Source: an uncultured Mitsuokella sp. (GTDB lineage Bacteria > Bacillota > Negativicutes > Selenomonadales > Selenomonadaceae). From it: 64,000 bases of DNA. Numbering within the stretch: the first letter of the stretch is position 1; every line of letters begins with the position of its first letter. Of this stretch, positions 8,452 to 17,542 are shown one piece after another. The DNA is taken from contig CAMCBT010000002.1 in assembly GCA_945873115.1 (NCBI GenBank), positions 1 to 64,000 on the forward strand, written 5' to 3'. The position numbers and the translations under genes are program-made. The notes below the pieces were generated by a model. That model had not been told where the DNA came from, did not search any database, and was given only the letters and a program-made list of their open reading frames with translations.

Positions 8452-9231
8452 ATGCGAATTATGCTGGTGGGGGATGTGGTCGGCCGGACGGGCCGACGGG
8501 CATTCCGAAAATTTATGCCGGAGCTTCGGCGCGAGCATGCCATCGACATCGTTGTCGTCAATGGGGAAAACTCCGCCGGCGGCAAGGGCATCACGCGAAA
8601 GTCCCTCGATGAGCTCTATCAGGGGGGGGCTGATATCGTCACCTCCGGCAATCATGTCTTTGACAAGAAGGATGTGCTGGACTTCATCGAGGAGGAGCCC
8701 TTCCTCATTCGCCCGGCGAACTATCCGGAGGGGGCTCCTGGGAAGGGCATGTGCGTCTATCCCTTCAAGGCGAAGAACATCGGCGTCATGAACCTTTCCG
8801 GCCGCTCCTTTATGCCGGCTCTTGACTGTCCCTTTCAGAAGGCAGAGCAGCTCACCGCTGAGCTCCGGGAGGCCGCAGATATCATTCTGCTGGATTTCCA
8901 TGCGGAGACCACCTCGGAAAAGCTCGCCATGGGCTACTTCCTGGATGGCAAGGTCACGGCTGTGGTGGGCACCCATACCCATGTCCAGACGGCGGATGAG
9001 TGCCTTCTCCCGAAGGGAACGGCCTATATCACAGATCTCGGCATGACGGGGCCCATCGACTCCGTCCTCGGCGTCAAGAAGGAAATCATTATTGAGCGGT
9101 TCCGCTCTGCGCTCCCCGCCCGCTTCGACGTGGCGGAGGGGCCGGCCATGCTCTGCGGCGTTCTTTTGACCATCGACGACGGAACGAACCGCCCGCAGAA
9201 GATAGAGCGCATTTTCCTGCGGGAGACGTAA
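8452..9231 (+). CDS. ymdB: YmdB-family metallophosphoesterase (TIGR00282)
   Basis: A 259-residue binuclear metal phosphoesterase that hydrolyses 2',3'- or 3',5'-cyclic nucleotides and, in Bacillus, affects the biofilm/motility decision. Seen: MLVGDVVGRTGRRAF at the N-terminus, VNGENSAGGKGIT (about 36), TSGNHVFDKKD (about 67), LDFHAETTSEK (about 147) and GTHTHVQTADE (about 173), which carry the metal-binding Asp, Glu, Asn and His residues of the family. It forms a tight run with the unknown gene upstream and the PHP gene downstream (35 bases). Confidence 0.95.
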   Translation: MRIMLVGDVVGRTGRRAFRKFMPELRREHAIDIVVVNGENSAGGKGITRKSLDELYQGGADIVTSGNHVFDKKDVLDFIEEEPFLIRPANYPEGAPGKGMCVYPFKAKNIGVMNLSGRSFMPALDCPFQKAEQLTAELREAADIILLDFHAETTSEKLAMGYFLDGKVTAVVGTHTHVQTADECLLPKGTAYITDLGMTGPIDSVLGVKKEIIIERFRSALPARFDVAEGPAMLCGVLLTIDDGTNRPQKIERIFLRET

Positions 9232-9266
9232 GGAAGCGGGAGAGAAAAGAGGATTGGAGGAAAGAA

Positions 9267-10094
9267 ATGCCAAGCGACCTTCATACGCATACGACCTTTT
9301 CCGACGGCAAGCTTACGCCGGAGGAGCTCATTGCGGCAGCAAAAGAGGCAGGGCTTCACTATATTGCCATCACAGACCATGACACCGTAGATGGCATTGC
9401 CCATCTCTATGACAACGGCCTGTACCCGGCCAAGAGCATCGGGATTATCCCGGGCATCGAGTTCAGTGCCCACCATCCCACCCAGGAAATTCATATCCTG
9501 GGGTACAACATCGACATATTCTGCACGGAGCTCATCGACAAGCTCAGCGAGGTGACAAACGCCCGCTGGGATCGCTTCTCGGAGATTGTATCGAAGCTCA
9601 ATGGCCTCGGCTATGAAATCAGCGAGGCGGAGGTCCTGCAGATTGCCGGTACCAGCAAGTCCATCAGCCGCTCCCATATCGGCCGGGTTCTCGTGAAAAA
9701 GGGCTATTTCCCCTCTGTCCGGGAGGCCTTCGACGTGCTTCTGAGCAAGGGAAAGCCAGCCTACGTGGCCCACTACCGACTGGAGGTGGAGGACATCCTC
9801 TCCCTCATCAAGGCGGCTGGCGGGCAGGCAGTGCTGGCCCATCCGAAGCTCGTCCATGACGATGCGCTTGTGGAGGCTCTTTGCCAGAAGGGGATAGAGG
9901 GGCTCGAGGTCTTCTATCCCCAGCATGATGCAGAGGATACGGAGCGCTACCGGAAGCTGGCGGAGAAGTACAGTCTCTTCATGACAGGAGGCTCCGACTT
10001 CCACGGCTTTCCAACCCGTTATCCGACGAAGCTCGGGGAGTTTACCATCGAGGACGCGTACGCAAAGGAGCTCTATCGGCCGGAAAAGGCATGA
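9267..10094 (+). CDS. PHP-domain phosphoesterase (RNase AM / nucleoside bisphosphatase type)
   Basis: A 275-residue PHP protein. Seen: DLHTHTTFSDG (residues 4-14), ITDHDTVDG (about 36), EFSAHH and HILGYNID, then VLAHPKL (about 190) and GGSDFHG near the C-terminus, giving the His/Asp/Glu metal cluster. The family contains 3',5'-nucleoside bisphosphate phosphatases and the 5'-to-3' RNA-trimming enzyme YciV (RNase AM). Beside rny and ymdB a nucleotide- or RNA-end-processing role is reasonable but inferred. AGGAAAG precedes the ATG; the next gene begins 16 bases after the stop. Confidence 0.9.
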   Translation: MPSDLHTHTTFSDGKLTPEELIAAAKEAGLHYIAITDHDTVDGIAHLYDNGLYPAKSIGIIPGIEFSAHHPTQEIHILGYNIDIFCTELIDKLSEVTNARWDRFSEIVSKLNGLGYEISEAEVLQIAGTSKSISRSHIGRVLVKKGYFPSVREAFDVLLSKGKPAYVAHYRLEVEDILSLIKAAGGQAVLAHPKLVHDDALVEALCQKGIEGLEVFYPQHDAEDTERYRKLAEKYSLFMTGGSDFHGFPTRYPTKLGEFTIEDAYAKELYRPEKA

Positions 10095-10109
10095 GGGAGG
10101 AGGAGCAGG

Positions 10110-10967
10110 ATGGATGTCATTGCATTGGTGGGGCCCAGCGGCACCGGGAAAAGCCATAGAGCCCTCGTGGTGGCCCATAAACACCACGCGGATGCCATCA
10201 TCGACGACGGCATTCTCATTAAGGATGGAAAAATCATCGCCGGGGCCTCGGCAAAGAAGGAGCAGAACCGCATCATGGCCGTTAGGCGCGCCATATTCGT
10301 CCTGCCAGGCCATGCGGAGAGCGTCCGCTCTGCCATTGAGAAGGTTCTGCCAAAGCGCATCCTTGTCCTTGGCACCTCGGAGAACATGGTGCACAAGATC
10401 ACAAAGGCCCTGAAGCTCCCGGCCATCAAGAAAATCATCCGCATCGAGGATATCGCCTCTAAGGCGGACATGGAAAAGGCCCAGTTCTATCGGCTGAAGC
10501 AGGGAAAGCACATCATCCCCGTGCCCACCATCGAGCTGAAGCCCCATTTTTCCGGCTACCTCATCGATCCCCTGCAGTCCTTTTTCAAGCAGAGTGCCAC
10601 AAAGAGGCGGCGCCTGGGGGAAAAGTCCATCGTCCGGCCCGCCTTCAGCTATTTTGGCAAGCTCGAAATCGACGACAAGGCCATTCGGGAAATCATCCAG
10701 AAGAAGCTGGAGGATCAGACGGAGGTGCGGACTATCAACCATATCCATGTCTCCCATGTCTACGAGGGGGAGGAGGATAGAGGCCTCCACATCACAAGCG
10801 ATGTGAGCCTGACCTACGGCAGCCATATCCCCACCCTCATGCAAGAGGTCCAGCGGGAAATGCGGGACGTGGTGGAATATATGACGGGCATGACGGTGCA
10901 CGATGTGAGCATCCGGGTGCGGTCCCTCGTGGTGGAGAAGGAAAGGGGGCAACTATGCAGGAAATGA
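10110..10967 (+). CDS. P-loop ATP-binding domain fused to Asp23/Gls24-like domain
   Basis: A 285-residue two-part protein. The N-terminus has a Walker A motif GPSGTGKSH at residues 8-16 in a short nucleotide-binding fold (to about 130). After a basic linker (KQSATKRRRLGEKS) the C-terminal third, from about 175, resembles the Asp23/Gls24 (DUF322) alkaline-shock fold, with VRTINHIHVSHV, LTYGSHIPTLMQEVQREMRDVVEYMTG-type helix and VHDVSIRVRSLVVEK. Asp23 proteins are envelope-stress proteins that coat the inner membrane face in staphylococci. The 3' end overlaps ftsH by 13 bases, implying translational coupling. The nucleotide substrate is unknown; the split into two domains is by eye. Confidence 0.8.
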   Translation: MDVIALVGPSGTGKSHRALVVAHKHHADAIIDDGILIKDGKIIAGASAKKEQNRIMAVRRAIFVLPGHAESVRSAIEKVLPKRILVLGTSENMVHKITKALKLPAIKKIIRIEDIASKADMEKAQFYRLKQGKHIIPVPTIELKPHFSGYLIDPLQSFFKQSATKRRRLGEKSIVRPAFSYFGKLEIDDKAIREIIQKKLEDQTEVRTINHIHVSHVYEGEEDRGLHITSDVSLTYGSHIPTLMQEVQREMRDVVEYMTGMTVHDVSIRVRSLVVEKERGQLCRK

Positions 10968-12841
10968 AAACGCCCAACAAGAAGCTGGCGTTCTACTATG
11001 TCATCGTCATTGCGGCCATCCTCATGTTCAACGAGATGGCGCGGCCCTACTTCGAGGAGGCCCAAATCCAGCAGGTGGATTACAGCACCTTCATGCAGGC
11101 CATTGACGAGAAGAAAATCGACCACGTGGAGGTCCAGTCGAACCAGATTGTCTTCACGGAAAAGGATGACGACAAGAAGTACAAGACGGGCCTCATGAAC
11201 GACCCGAATCTGGCGGAGCGCCTCGACAAATCCGGCGCCACCTTCACTCAGGACATCAAGGCGGAGGCAAATCCCATCCTCTCCTTCTTCCTGGCATGGA
11301 TTCTCCCCATTCTCATCTTCTTCGCCATCGGCCAGTACATGAGCCGGAAGCTCATGGACAGGGCCGGAGGTAACTCCATGATGTTCGGCGGTTCCGGCAA
11401 CCAGGCGAAAATCTACGTGCCATCGTCGGAGGGCATCCACTTCAGCGATGTGGCAGGCGAGGATGAGGCAAAGGAGAACCTCTCCGAAATCGTCGATTAC
11501 CTTCATAATCCCCAGAAGTACTCCACCATCGGTGCCGCCATGCCGAAGGGCGTGCTCCTCGTAGGCCCCCCGGGCACCGGCAAGACCATGCTGGCAAAGG
11601 CCGTGGCCGGCGAGGCCAATGTTCCCTTCTTCTCCATCGCCGGCTCCGAGTTCGTGGAGATGTTCGTGGGTATGGGCGCCTCGAAGGTCCGGGACCTCTT
11701 CAAGCAGGCAAAGGAAAAGGCTCCCTGCATCGTCTTTATCGACGAGATTGATGCCATCGGCCAGAAGCGCAGCGGCAACCTCATGGGCAACGATGAGCGA
11801 GAGCAGACGCTGAACCAGCTCTTGACAGAGATGGACGGCTTCGAGGGCAATACCGGCGTTATCATCCTGGCGGCCACGAACCGCCCGGACTCCCTCGACC
11901 CGGCACTTCTCAGGCCCGGCCGCTTCGACCGGCGGGTGCCGGTGGAGTTGCCGGATCTCAAGGGCCGGGAGGACATCCTGAAGGTCCATGGCAAGAAGGT
12001 AAAGCTCGATGAGGGGGTCAACTTCCACAACATCGCCCGCATGGCGGCCGGTGCCTCCGGCGCAGAGCTCGCCAATATCATCAACGAGGGAGCCCTCCGG
12101 GCCGTCCGGGGTGGCAGAAGCACTGTGACCCAGACGGATCTGGAGGAAAGCGTGGAGGTGGTCATCGCCGGCTACCAGAAGAAGAACGCCATCCTTTCCG
12201 ACAAGGAAAAGCATACGGTGGCCTATCACGAGATCGGCCACGCCCTGGTGGCGGCACTCCAGACCCACTCGGCACCGGTGCAGAAAATCACCATCATCCC
12301 CCGCACCTCAGGAGCCCTGGGCTATACCATGCAGGTGGAGGAGCAGGACAAGTATATCGTGACCCGGGAGGAGCTGGAAAACAAGCTGGCAACCTTCACG
12401 GGAGGCCGGGCTGCAGAGGAGGTCAAGTTCGGCGAGATTTCCACCGGCGCCGCCAATGATATCGAGCAGGCCACGAAGATGGCAAGGGCCATGATTACCC
12501 GCTACGGGATGAGTGACGAGTTCGACATGGTGGCCATGGAGACGGTGAACAACCGCTACCTGGGCGGCGATACGACGCTCGCCTGCTCCGCCGCTACCCA
12601 AGAGAAAATCGACAAGCGGGTGGTGGAGCTCGTGCGTGCCCAGCACGACAAGGCAAAGAAGCTCCTGGAGGAGAATCGGGAAAAGCTCGACGAGCTGGCT
12701 GCCTACCTCTACGAAAAGGAGACCATCACCGGCGACGAATTCATGAAGATTCTCCATGCTGAAGAAGAGGAAAAGGCGGAGGGCCCCGAGGAGCAGCGCT
12801 CAACAGAACCAACGGAAAAGACGTCCTATAACCTTGCATAA
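10955..12841 (+). CDS. ftsH: ATP-dependent zinc metalloprotease FtsH
   Basis: A 628-residue membrane AAA+ protease that degrades misassembled membrane proteins and short-lived regulators. Seen: TM1 (about 10-27), a periplasmic section, TM2 (about 107-127), Walker A GPPGTGKT (204-211), Walker [13 protein letters not shown], the second region of homology ending in RPGRFDRR, and the zinc site HEIGH at 425-429 with the distal Asp ligand in the C-terminal domain. AAAGGGGG lies just before the ATG. The acidic tail ([12 protein letters not shown]) is normal for the family. Confidence 0.98.
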   Translation: MQEMKTPNKKLAFYYVIVIAAILMFNEMARPYFEEAQIQQVDYSTFMQAIDEKKIDHVEVQSNQIVFTEKDDDKKYKTGLMNDPNLAERLDKSGATFTQDIKAEANPILSFFLAWILPILIFFAIGQYMSRKLMDRAGGNSMMFGGSGNQAKIYVPSSEGIHFSDVAGEDEAKENLSEIVDYLHNPQKYSTIGAAMPKGVLLVGPPGTGKTMLAKAVAGEANVPFFSIAGSEFVEMFVGMGASKVRDLFKQAKEKAPCIVFIDEIDAIGQKRSGNLMGNDEREQTLNQLLTEMDGFEGNTGVIILAATNRPDSLDPALLRPGRFDRRVPVELPDLKGREDILKVHGKKVKLDEGVNFHNIARMAAGASGAELANIINEGALRAVRGGRSTVTQTDLEESVEVVIAGYQKKNAILSDKEKHTVAYHEIGHALVAALQTHSAPVQKITIIPRTSGALGYTMQVEEQDKYIVTREELENKLATFTGGRAAEEVKFGEISTGAANDIEQATKMARAMITRYGMSDEFDMVAMETVNNRYLGGDTTLACSAATQEKIDKRVVELVRAQHDKAKKLLEENREKLDELAAYLYEKETITGDEFMKILHAEEEEKAEGPEEQRSTEPTEKTSYNLA

Positions 12842-12869
12842 AGATAGCAGCCTTCCCCATAGGAGGTGG

Positions 12870-12914
12870 AAAGACAAGAATCTGCGCACATGCGCTCGGT
12901 TCTTGTCTTTTCTT
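12870..12914 (+). terminator. Terminator of the rny-ftsH block
   Basis: Stem AAAGACAAGAA (12870-12880) with TTCTTGTCTTT (12900-12910) followed by TCTTG. An outer CCCCATA/TATGGGG pair can extend it. Confidence 0.75.
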
Positions 12915-12953
12915 GTATGGGGAAAATAAATCAAGAGAAATCTCCCAAAAAGC

Positions 12954-12983
12954 TTGCAAGTTTATGCAAAAAAGTTGTATAAT
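12954..12983 (+). promoter_or_regulatory. Promoter of the arginine operon
   Basis: TTGCAA (12954-12959), 18-base spacer, TATAAT (12978-12983). The first start codon, argC, is 50 bases further. No clean ARG box was found here, although the A/T-rich bases around the -10 could hold a weak one. Confidence 0.65.
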
Positions 12984-13033
12984 TATAAATATCATCGCGG
13001 CAAGAGCCGTTAGACTTGTGGTGGAGGGGTTTT

Positions 13034-14068
13034 ATGAAGGTCAGCATTATCGGCGCCACGGGCTATGCGGGGGCGGAGCTCCTGCGAATCCTGTATAGTC
13101 ATCCGGAGGTGGAGGTGGTACACATCACCTCCGAGAGCCATACGGGGGAGGTGATTTCCTCCCTTTACCCGCACCTTCGCGGGCGATGCGGAATGGTGCT
13201 GGAGTCCATGGAGGACATGGAGCGCATCGGGCGGGACAGCGACTTCGTCTTTATCGCCCTGCCCCATGGCCACGCCATGAGAGTGGGAAAGGCTCTGGAG
13301 AAGCTGCCGACCCGTATCATCGATCTCGGCGCGGACTACCGCTTCGACGATACGGCAGTCTATGAGACCTGGTACCATGTGGAGCATACCCATCCGGACG
13401 CGTCGCGGGTCTACGGGCTGGCGGAGCTCTATCGGGATAAAATCCGAGGAGCGAAGATCATCGGCAATGCGGGCTGCTTCACCACGGCAAGCATCCTGGC
13501 CCTGGCTCCCCTCGCAAAGGAAAGGCTCATCAACGAAAACACCATCCTCGTGGATGCCAAGTCCGGCGTCTCCGGCGCCGGTCGCTCTCCGAAGCAGTCG
13601 AACCATTTCCCGGAGCTCTACGACAGCTTCACTGCCTACGGCGTGGCGACCCATCGCCATACGCCGGAGATCGAGCAGGCCCTGATGGAGCTCTCCGGCG
13701 AGAAGACGATTATAAACTTCACGCCGCACCTCGTCCCCATGTCCCGGGGGATTCTCGCCACCTGCTATGCCAGCCTGAAGCCGGGCGTCACGCCTGAGCA
13801 AGTGGATGAGGCCTTCCAGCGGCTCTATGGCGACGAGTTCTTCATCCGCCTGCTGGGTCGGGGCGGCTATCCCGCCACGAAGGCGGTGCGGGGCTCGAAC
13901 CTCTGTGATATCGGCTGGCACATCGACGAGCGCACGGGCCGGGTCATCGTCCTCTCTGCCATCGACAATCTGGTGAAGGGGGCCGCAGGCCAGGCAGTGC
14001 AGAACTTCAACATCGCCTGTGGCTTTGATGAAAAAACGGGCCTCGACGTGATTCCCATGTATCCTTGA
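13034..14068 (+). CDS. argC: N-acetyl-gamma-glutamyl-phosphate reductase
   Basis: Third step of arginine synthesis: NADPH reduction of N-acetylglutamyl phosphate to the semialdehyde. The start at 13034 (MKVSIIGATGYAGAEL) follows GGAGGGG by 7 bases; an in-frame GTG at 13016 lacks a site. Seen: the nucleotide-binding GATGYAG at residues 7-13, the catalytic Cys148 in GNAGCFTTA, and the conserved APHLVPM-like NFTPHLVPMSRG. 344 residues, normal. It is the first gene of a seven-gene operon. Confidence 0.97.
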   Translation: MKVSIIGATGYAGAELLRILYSHPEVEVVHITSESHTGEVISSLYPHLRGRCGMVLESMEDMERIGRDSDFVFIALPHGHAMRVGKALEKLPTRIIDLGADYRFDDTAVYETWYHVEHTHPDASRVYGLAELYRDKIRGAKIIGNAGCFTTASILALAPLAKERLINENTILVDAKSGVSGAGRSPKQSNHFPELYDSFTAYGVATHRHTPEIEQALMELSGEKTIINFTPHLVPMSRGILATCYASLKPGVTPEQVDEAFQRLYGDEFFIRLLGRGGYPATKAVRGSNLCDIGWHIDERTGRVIVLSAIDNLVKGAAGQAVQNFNIACGFDEKTGLDVIPMYP

Positions 14069-14070
14069 TG

Positions 14071-14105
14071 TATAATTTAACTGAATTTATGAATATTTAT
14101 TCACT
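14071..14105 (+). promoter_or_regulatory. Internal -10 element with a perfect ARG box (ArgR operator) before argJ
   Basis: TATAAT at 14071-14076 is followed by TATGAATATTTATTCACT at 14088-14105, an exact match to the ARG-box consensus TNTGAATWWWWATTCANW. It lies between the argC stop and the argJ start, where ArgR-arginine would block a promoter or elongation. The -35 element is poor, so the promoter part is tentative; the operator is strong. Confidence 0.75.
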
Positions 14106-14119
14106 CTGGAGGAAAGAAT

Positions 14120-15331
14120 ATGTTCAGCGATAAGAATGCAAAAGCAGGCGTCACCTTCCCGAAGGGCTTTACCGCAGCCGGCGTGAAAGCGGGCATCAAG
14201 AAGAGCGGCAACCTGGACGTGGCCCTCATCTATACGGAGAAGGAGGCGGCTGTGGCCGGCACCTTCACCCAGAACCAGGTGGCGGCCGCTCCGGTCTTTG
14301 TCTCCAAGGCGGTCGTGAAGGGCGGCATAGCCCATGCTATCGTGGCGAACGCTGGCTGTGCCAATGCCTGCACCGGCGAGCAGGGAGACAAGGACGCAAA
14401 GGAGACCCAGGCCTTTGCGGCAAAGACTCTGGGGATCAATCCCAGTGAGGTCATCGTGGCCTCCACCGGCGTCATCGGCGTGAACCTCCCCATGGAGAAG
14501 CTGAAGTCCGGTGTGGAGGCGGCGGCAAAGAGCCTCTCCACCACCGGCAGTGTCGATGCGGGGAGCGCCATCATCACCACGGATACCCATTCCAAGGCCT
14601 GCGCCCTCGAGGTAAATATCGGCGGTGTGCCCGTCCGCTTCGGTGCCATCGCCAAGGGCTCCGGCATGATTCAGCCGAATATGGCTACCATGCTGGCCTT
14701 TATCACGACGGATGTGTCCATCGACCAGCCCCTCCTTCAGAAGGCTCTTTCCTCTGTGGTGGAAAAGACCTTCAACATGATTTCCATTGACGGGGACATG
14801 AGCACGAACGACATGGCTATCGTCCTCGCCAATGGAGAGGCGGGCAACGCGAAGATTACCTCGGAAAATGAGGACTACAAGAAGGTGGAGGAGGCCCTTT
14901 ACAAGATTTGCCGGGGGCTGGCGGAGCACATCGCCTCCGATGGCGAGGGCGCCACGAAGTTCTTGACCATCAATGTCACGGGTACCAAATCCTTTGCGGA
15001 TGCAAAGACAATCGGCATGTCCGTCGCTAACAGTCCTCTCGTGAAGACCGCCTTCTTCGGCGAGGATCCGAACTGGGGCCGCGTTATCTGTGCCGTGGGC
15101 TACGCGGGCGTTCCCATGGATCCCAACAAGACTGTCGTGAAGTTTGGCGGCATCCCCGTCTATGCCAAGGGCGTGGGCGTAGCCTACGACGAGGCGGCAC
15201 TCCGGACTGTCATGGCGGCCCATGACATCATCATCGACATCGACATGGGAGAGGGGGAGGCCGAGGCCACGGTTTGGACCTGCGACTTTTCCTATGAGTA
15301 CGTGAAGATAAATGGTGAGTACCACACCTGA
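14120..15331 (+). CDS. argJ: Glutamate N-acetyltransferase / amino-acid acetyltransferase
   Basis: Recycles the acetyl group from N-acetylornithine to glutamate; bifunctional forms also use acetyl-CoA. Seen: KGSGMIQPNMATMLAF, where Thr190 is the residue at which the precursor cuts itself into alpha and beta chains and becomes the nucleophile. 403 residues, typical. The presence of argJ, and no argA or argE in the operon, indicates the cyclic acetyl pathway. GGAGG precedes the ATG by 9 bases and the ARG box lies just upstream. Confidence 0.97.
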   Translation: MFSDKNAKAGVTFPKGFTAAGVKAGIKKSGNLDVALIYTEKEAAVAGTFTQNQVAAAPVFVSKAVVKGGIAHAIVANAGCANACTGEQGDKDAKETQAFAAKTLGINPSEVIVASTGVIGVNLPMEKLKSGVEAAAKSLSTTGSVDAGSAIITTDTHSKACALEVNIGGVPVRFGAIAKGSGMIQPNMATMLAFITTDVSIDQPLLQKALSSVVEKTFNMISIDGDMSTNDMAIVLANGEAGNAKITSENEDYKKVEEALYKICRGLAEHIASDGEGATKFLTINVTGTKSFADAKTIGMSVANSPLVKTAFFGEDPNWGRVICAVGYAGVPMDPNKTVVKFGGIPVYAKGVGVAYDEAALRTVMAAHDIIIDIDMGEGEAEATVWTCDFSYEYVKINGEYHT

Positions 15332-15346
15332 TGAAGGCGGCAGAAT

Positions 15347-16237
15347 ATGAAGGAATTTGAAGCAAGGGACAAGGCCCAGATCCTCGTGGAGGCCCTCCCG
15401 TACATTCAGGAGTTCTATGGTAAGACCGTCGTCATAAAGTACGGTGGCAATGCCATGATTAACGATACTCTGAAGGAAAAGGTCATGGAGGATGTGGCCC
15501 TCATGAAATATGTAGGCATCCGCACCGTCATCGTCCATGGCGGTGGGCCTGAGATTACCGGCTTTTTGGAGCGGGTAGGCAAGGATACGAGCTTCGTCGC
15601 AGGCCTCCGGGTCACGGACGAGGAGACGGTGGAAATCGCCGAGATGGTTCTCGACGGCAAGATAAACTCCGAAATCGTGAACCTCCTGAACCGGCGAGGT
15701 GTCCGGGCGGTGGGCATCTCCGGCAAGGATGCGGGACTCATCACGGCGGAGAAGAAGCTCGCCACCGTCTACGAGGGCGAGGAAAAGCGTAAGGTGGACA
15801 TCGGCTACGTGGGCACCGTGAAGGAGATCCGCGTCCAGCTTCTGGAGGACCTCTTGGACGGGGGCTATATCCCCGTCATCGCCCCCATCGGCGTCGGCGA
15901 GGAGGGGGAGAGCTACAACATCAACGCGGACTACGTGGCGGCGGAGATTGCAGGTGCTCTTGAGGCGGAAAAGCTCCTGTTGCTGACGGATATCGAGGGT
16001 ATCTACAAGGACTTTCACGACAAGAGCTCCTTCCTCTCCACGCTCCGCGCTGAGGAAGCCAGGGAATATATCAAGGACGGCAGCATCGCCAGTGGCATGA
16101 TCCCGAAGGTGGAGGCCTGCCTCACAGCCCTTGAGACAGGTGCGGGGAAGGCCCATATCATCGACGGGCGCCTGGAACACTCCATCATATTGGAGCTCTT
16201 CACATCAAAGGGCATCGGCACCCAGATTATCCGCTGA
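15347..16237 (+). CDS. argB: Acetylglutamate kinase
   Basis: Phosphorylates N-acetylglutamate, the usual point of arginine feedback. Seen: VVIKYGGNAM (about 27-36) for phosphate binding, VHGGGPEIT (about 63-71) for the acetylglutamate site, and ISGKDAGLI and the late LLLTDIEGIY of the amino-acid kinase fold. The N-terminal extension of about 20 residues (KAQILVEALPYIQEFYGKT) resembles the helix that arginine-sensitive hexameric enzymes use, so feedback inhibition is likely. 296 residues; 16 bases after argJ. Confidence 0.97.
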   Translation: MKEFEARDKAQILVEALPYIQEFYGKTVVIKYGGNAMINDTLKEKVMEDVALMKYVGIRTVIVHGGGPEITGFLERVGKDTSFVAGLRVTDEETVEIAEMVLDGKINSEIVNLLNRRGVRAVGISGKDAGLITAEKKLATVYEGEEKRKVDIGYVGTVKEIRVQLLEDLLDGGYIPVIAPIGVGEEGESYNINADYVAAEIAGALEAEKLLLLTDIEGIYKDFHDKSSFLSTLRAEEAREYIKDGSIASGMIPKVEACLTALETGAGKAHIIDGRLEHSIILELFTSKGIGTQIIR

Positions 16238-16252
16238 GCGGGAGGGAAAACT

Positions 16253-17461
16253 ATGAAAGAAAGCGATAGCGTAATCTTTGAAAAGGACGCGAAGGGCTAT
16301 GTCCCCGTCTTCAATCGCTATAAAATCGTCCTGGACCATGGCGAGGGCGCATATCTCTGGGATAACAACGGCAAGAAGTATCTGGACTTCCTGGCGGGCA
16401 TTGCCGTAAATGTCCTGGGCCATGCCTATCCGCCTCTGGTGAAGGCAATCACGGATCAAGCGGCAAAGCTTATCCACACCTCGAACCTCTACTACACCCA
16501 GCCCCAGGCGGATGCGGCTGATAAGCTGGTGAAGCTTAGCGGCCTCGGCAAGGCCTTCTTCGGCAACTCAGGCGCAGAGGCGAATGAGGGCGCCATTAAG
16601 ATAGCGAGGAAATGCGCCCACAATATTGATCCGGAGAAATCCCAGATTATCTCCGCCTGGCACAGCTTCCACGGCAGGACGCTGGCGACGCTCACTGCCA
16701 CGGGCCAGCCGAAGTACCAGGAGGGGGTGGGCCCCATCCCCGAGGGCTTCGACTACGTCCACTTCAACGACTTCGAGGAGCTGGAGCGCATGGTTACCGA
16801 CAAGACGGCGGCCGTGCTCCTGGAGCCTATCCAGGGGGAGGGCGGCGTTCACACGCCGAAGGGGGACTACCTGAAAAAAGTCCGCGCCCTTTGCGACAAG
16901 CATAAGGCCCTTCTCATTTTCGACGAAATCCAGACGGGCATCGGTCGCACCGGCTCCTTCTTCGCCTATGAAAAGTATGGCGTAAAGCCCGACATCGTGA
17001 CGCTCGCCAAGGGCCTCGCCGGCGGCGTGCCCATCGGCGCCTTCGTGGTGACGGACGAGGTGGCAAAGGCCTTCCATCCCGGCGATCACGGCACCACCTT
17101 CGGCGGCAATCCCCTCGCCTGCGCCGCAGCAAACGTCGTCCTGGACACCATCCCGAAAAAGGAATTCCTCGAAAACGTCACAAAAGAGGGGGACTACTTC
17201 AAGGAAAAGCTCCAGGGGCTTCAGAAGAAGTACCCCGGCTACATCAAGGACGTCCGCGGCGAAGGCCTCATCCTCGGCCTGGAGCTAAGTGACACAGAGC
17301 ACGGCCGCGACATCGTGAACGAGGCCATGGAAAAGGGCGTCATCATCAACTGCACCGCCGGCAACGTCCTGCGCTTCATCCCACCGTTGATTATTACGGA
17401 AAAAGAAGTGGACTTTCTCATAGAGTGCCTTGATGAGATTCTCGTGAAATATGCGAAGTAG
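16253..17461 (+). CDS. argD: Acetylornithine aminotransferase
   Basis: PLP enzyme making N-acetylornithine from the semialdehyde. Seen: GNSGAEANEGAIKIARK (cofactor phosphate loop, about 103), HSFHGRTLATL, FDEIQTGIGRTG (about 224) and the Schiff-base Lys253 in TLAKGLAGG. 402 residues, class III aminotransferase length. It lies 15 bases after argB. Enzymes of this family can also serve lysine synthesis (succinyl-diaminopimelate). Confidence 0.96.
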   Translation: MKESDSVIFEKDAKGYVPVFNRYKIVLDHGEGAYLWDNNGKKYLDFLAGIAVNVLGHAYPPLVKAITDQAAKLIHTSNLYYTQPQADAADKLVKLSGLGKAFFGNSGAEANEGAIKIARKCAHNIDPEKSQIISAWHSFHGRTLATLTATGQPKYQEGVGPIPEGFDYVHFNDFEELERMVTDKTAAVLLEPIQGEGGVHTPKGDYLKKVRALCDKHKALLIFDEIQTGIGRTGSFFAYEKYGVKPDIVTLAKGLAGGVPIGAFVVTDEVAKAFHPGDHGTTFGGNPLACAAANVVLDTIPKKEFLENVTKEGDYFKEKLQGLQKKYPGYIKDVRGEGLILGLELSDTEHGRDIVNEAMEKGVIINCTAGNVLRFIPPLIITEKEVDFLIECLDEILVKYAK

Positions 17462-17467
17462 CTTCTC

Positions 17468-17496
17468 TAGTCAATTATTTCCGCATGATGTATAAT
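17468..17496 (+). promoter_or_regulatory. Possible internal promoter before argF
   Basis: TAGTCA (17468-17473), 17-base spacer, TATAAT (17491-17496) in the 80-base gap between argD and argF. The -35 is weak. Confidence 0.45.
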
Positions 17497-17542
17497 CATA
17501 AGTATGTTGTAATAAGATTTGCTCGAAATGGAGGGAATGCGA

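Noticed and set aside
9024-10952. Long minus-strand open frame opposite the PHP and P-loop/Asp23 genes
   Set aside because: Same reason: antisense shadow with unnatural composition and no ribosome-binding site.
14087-16180. Long minus-strand open frame opposite argJ and argB
   Set aside because: It is the complement of two confidently identified genes, His/Leu/Gly-rich with no motifs; a by-product of GC-rich codon use.
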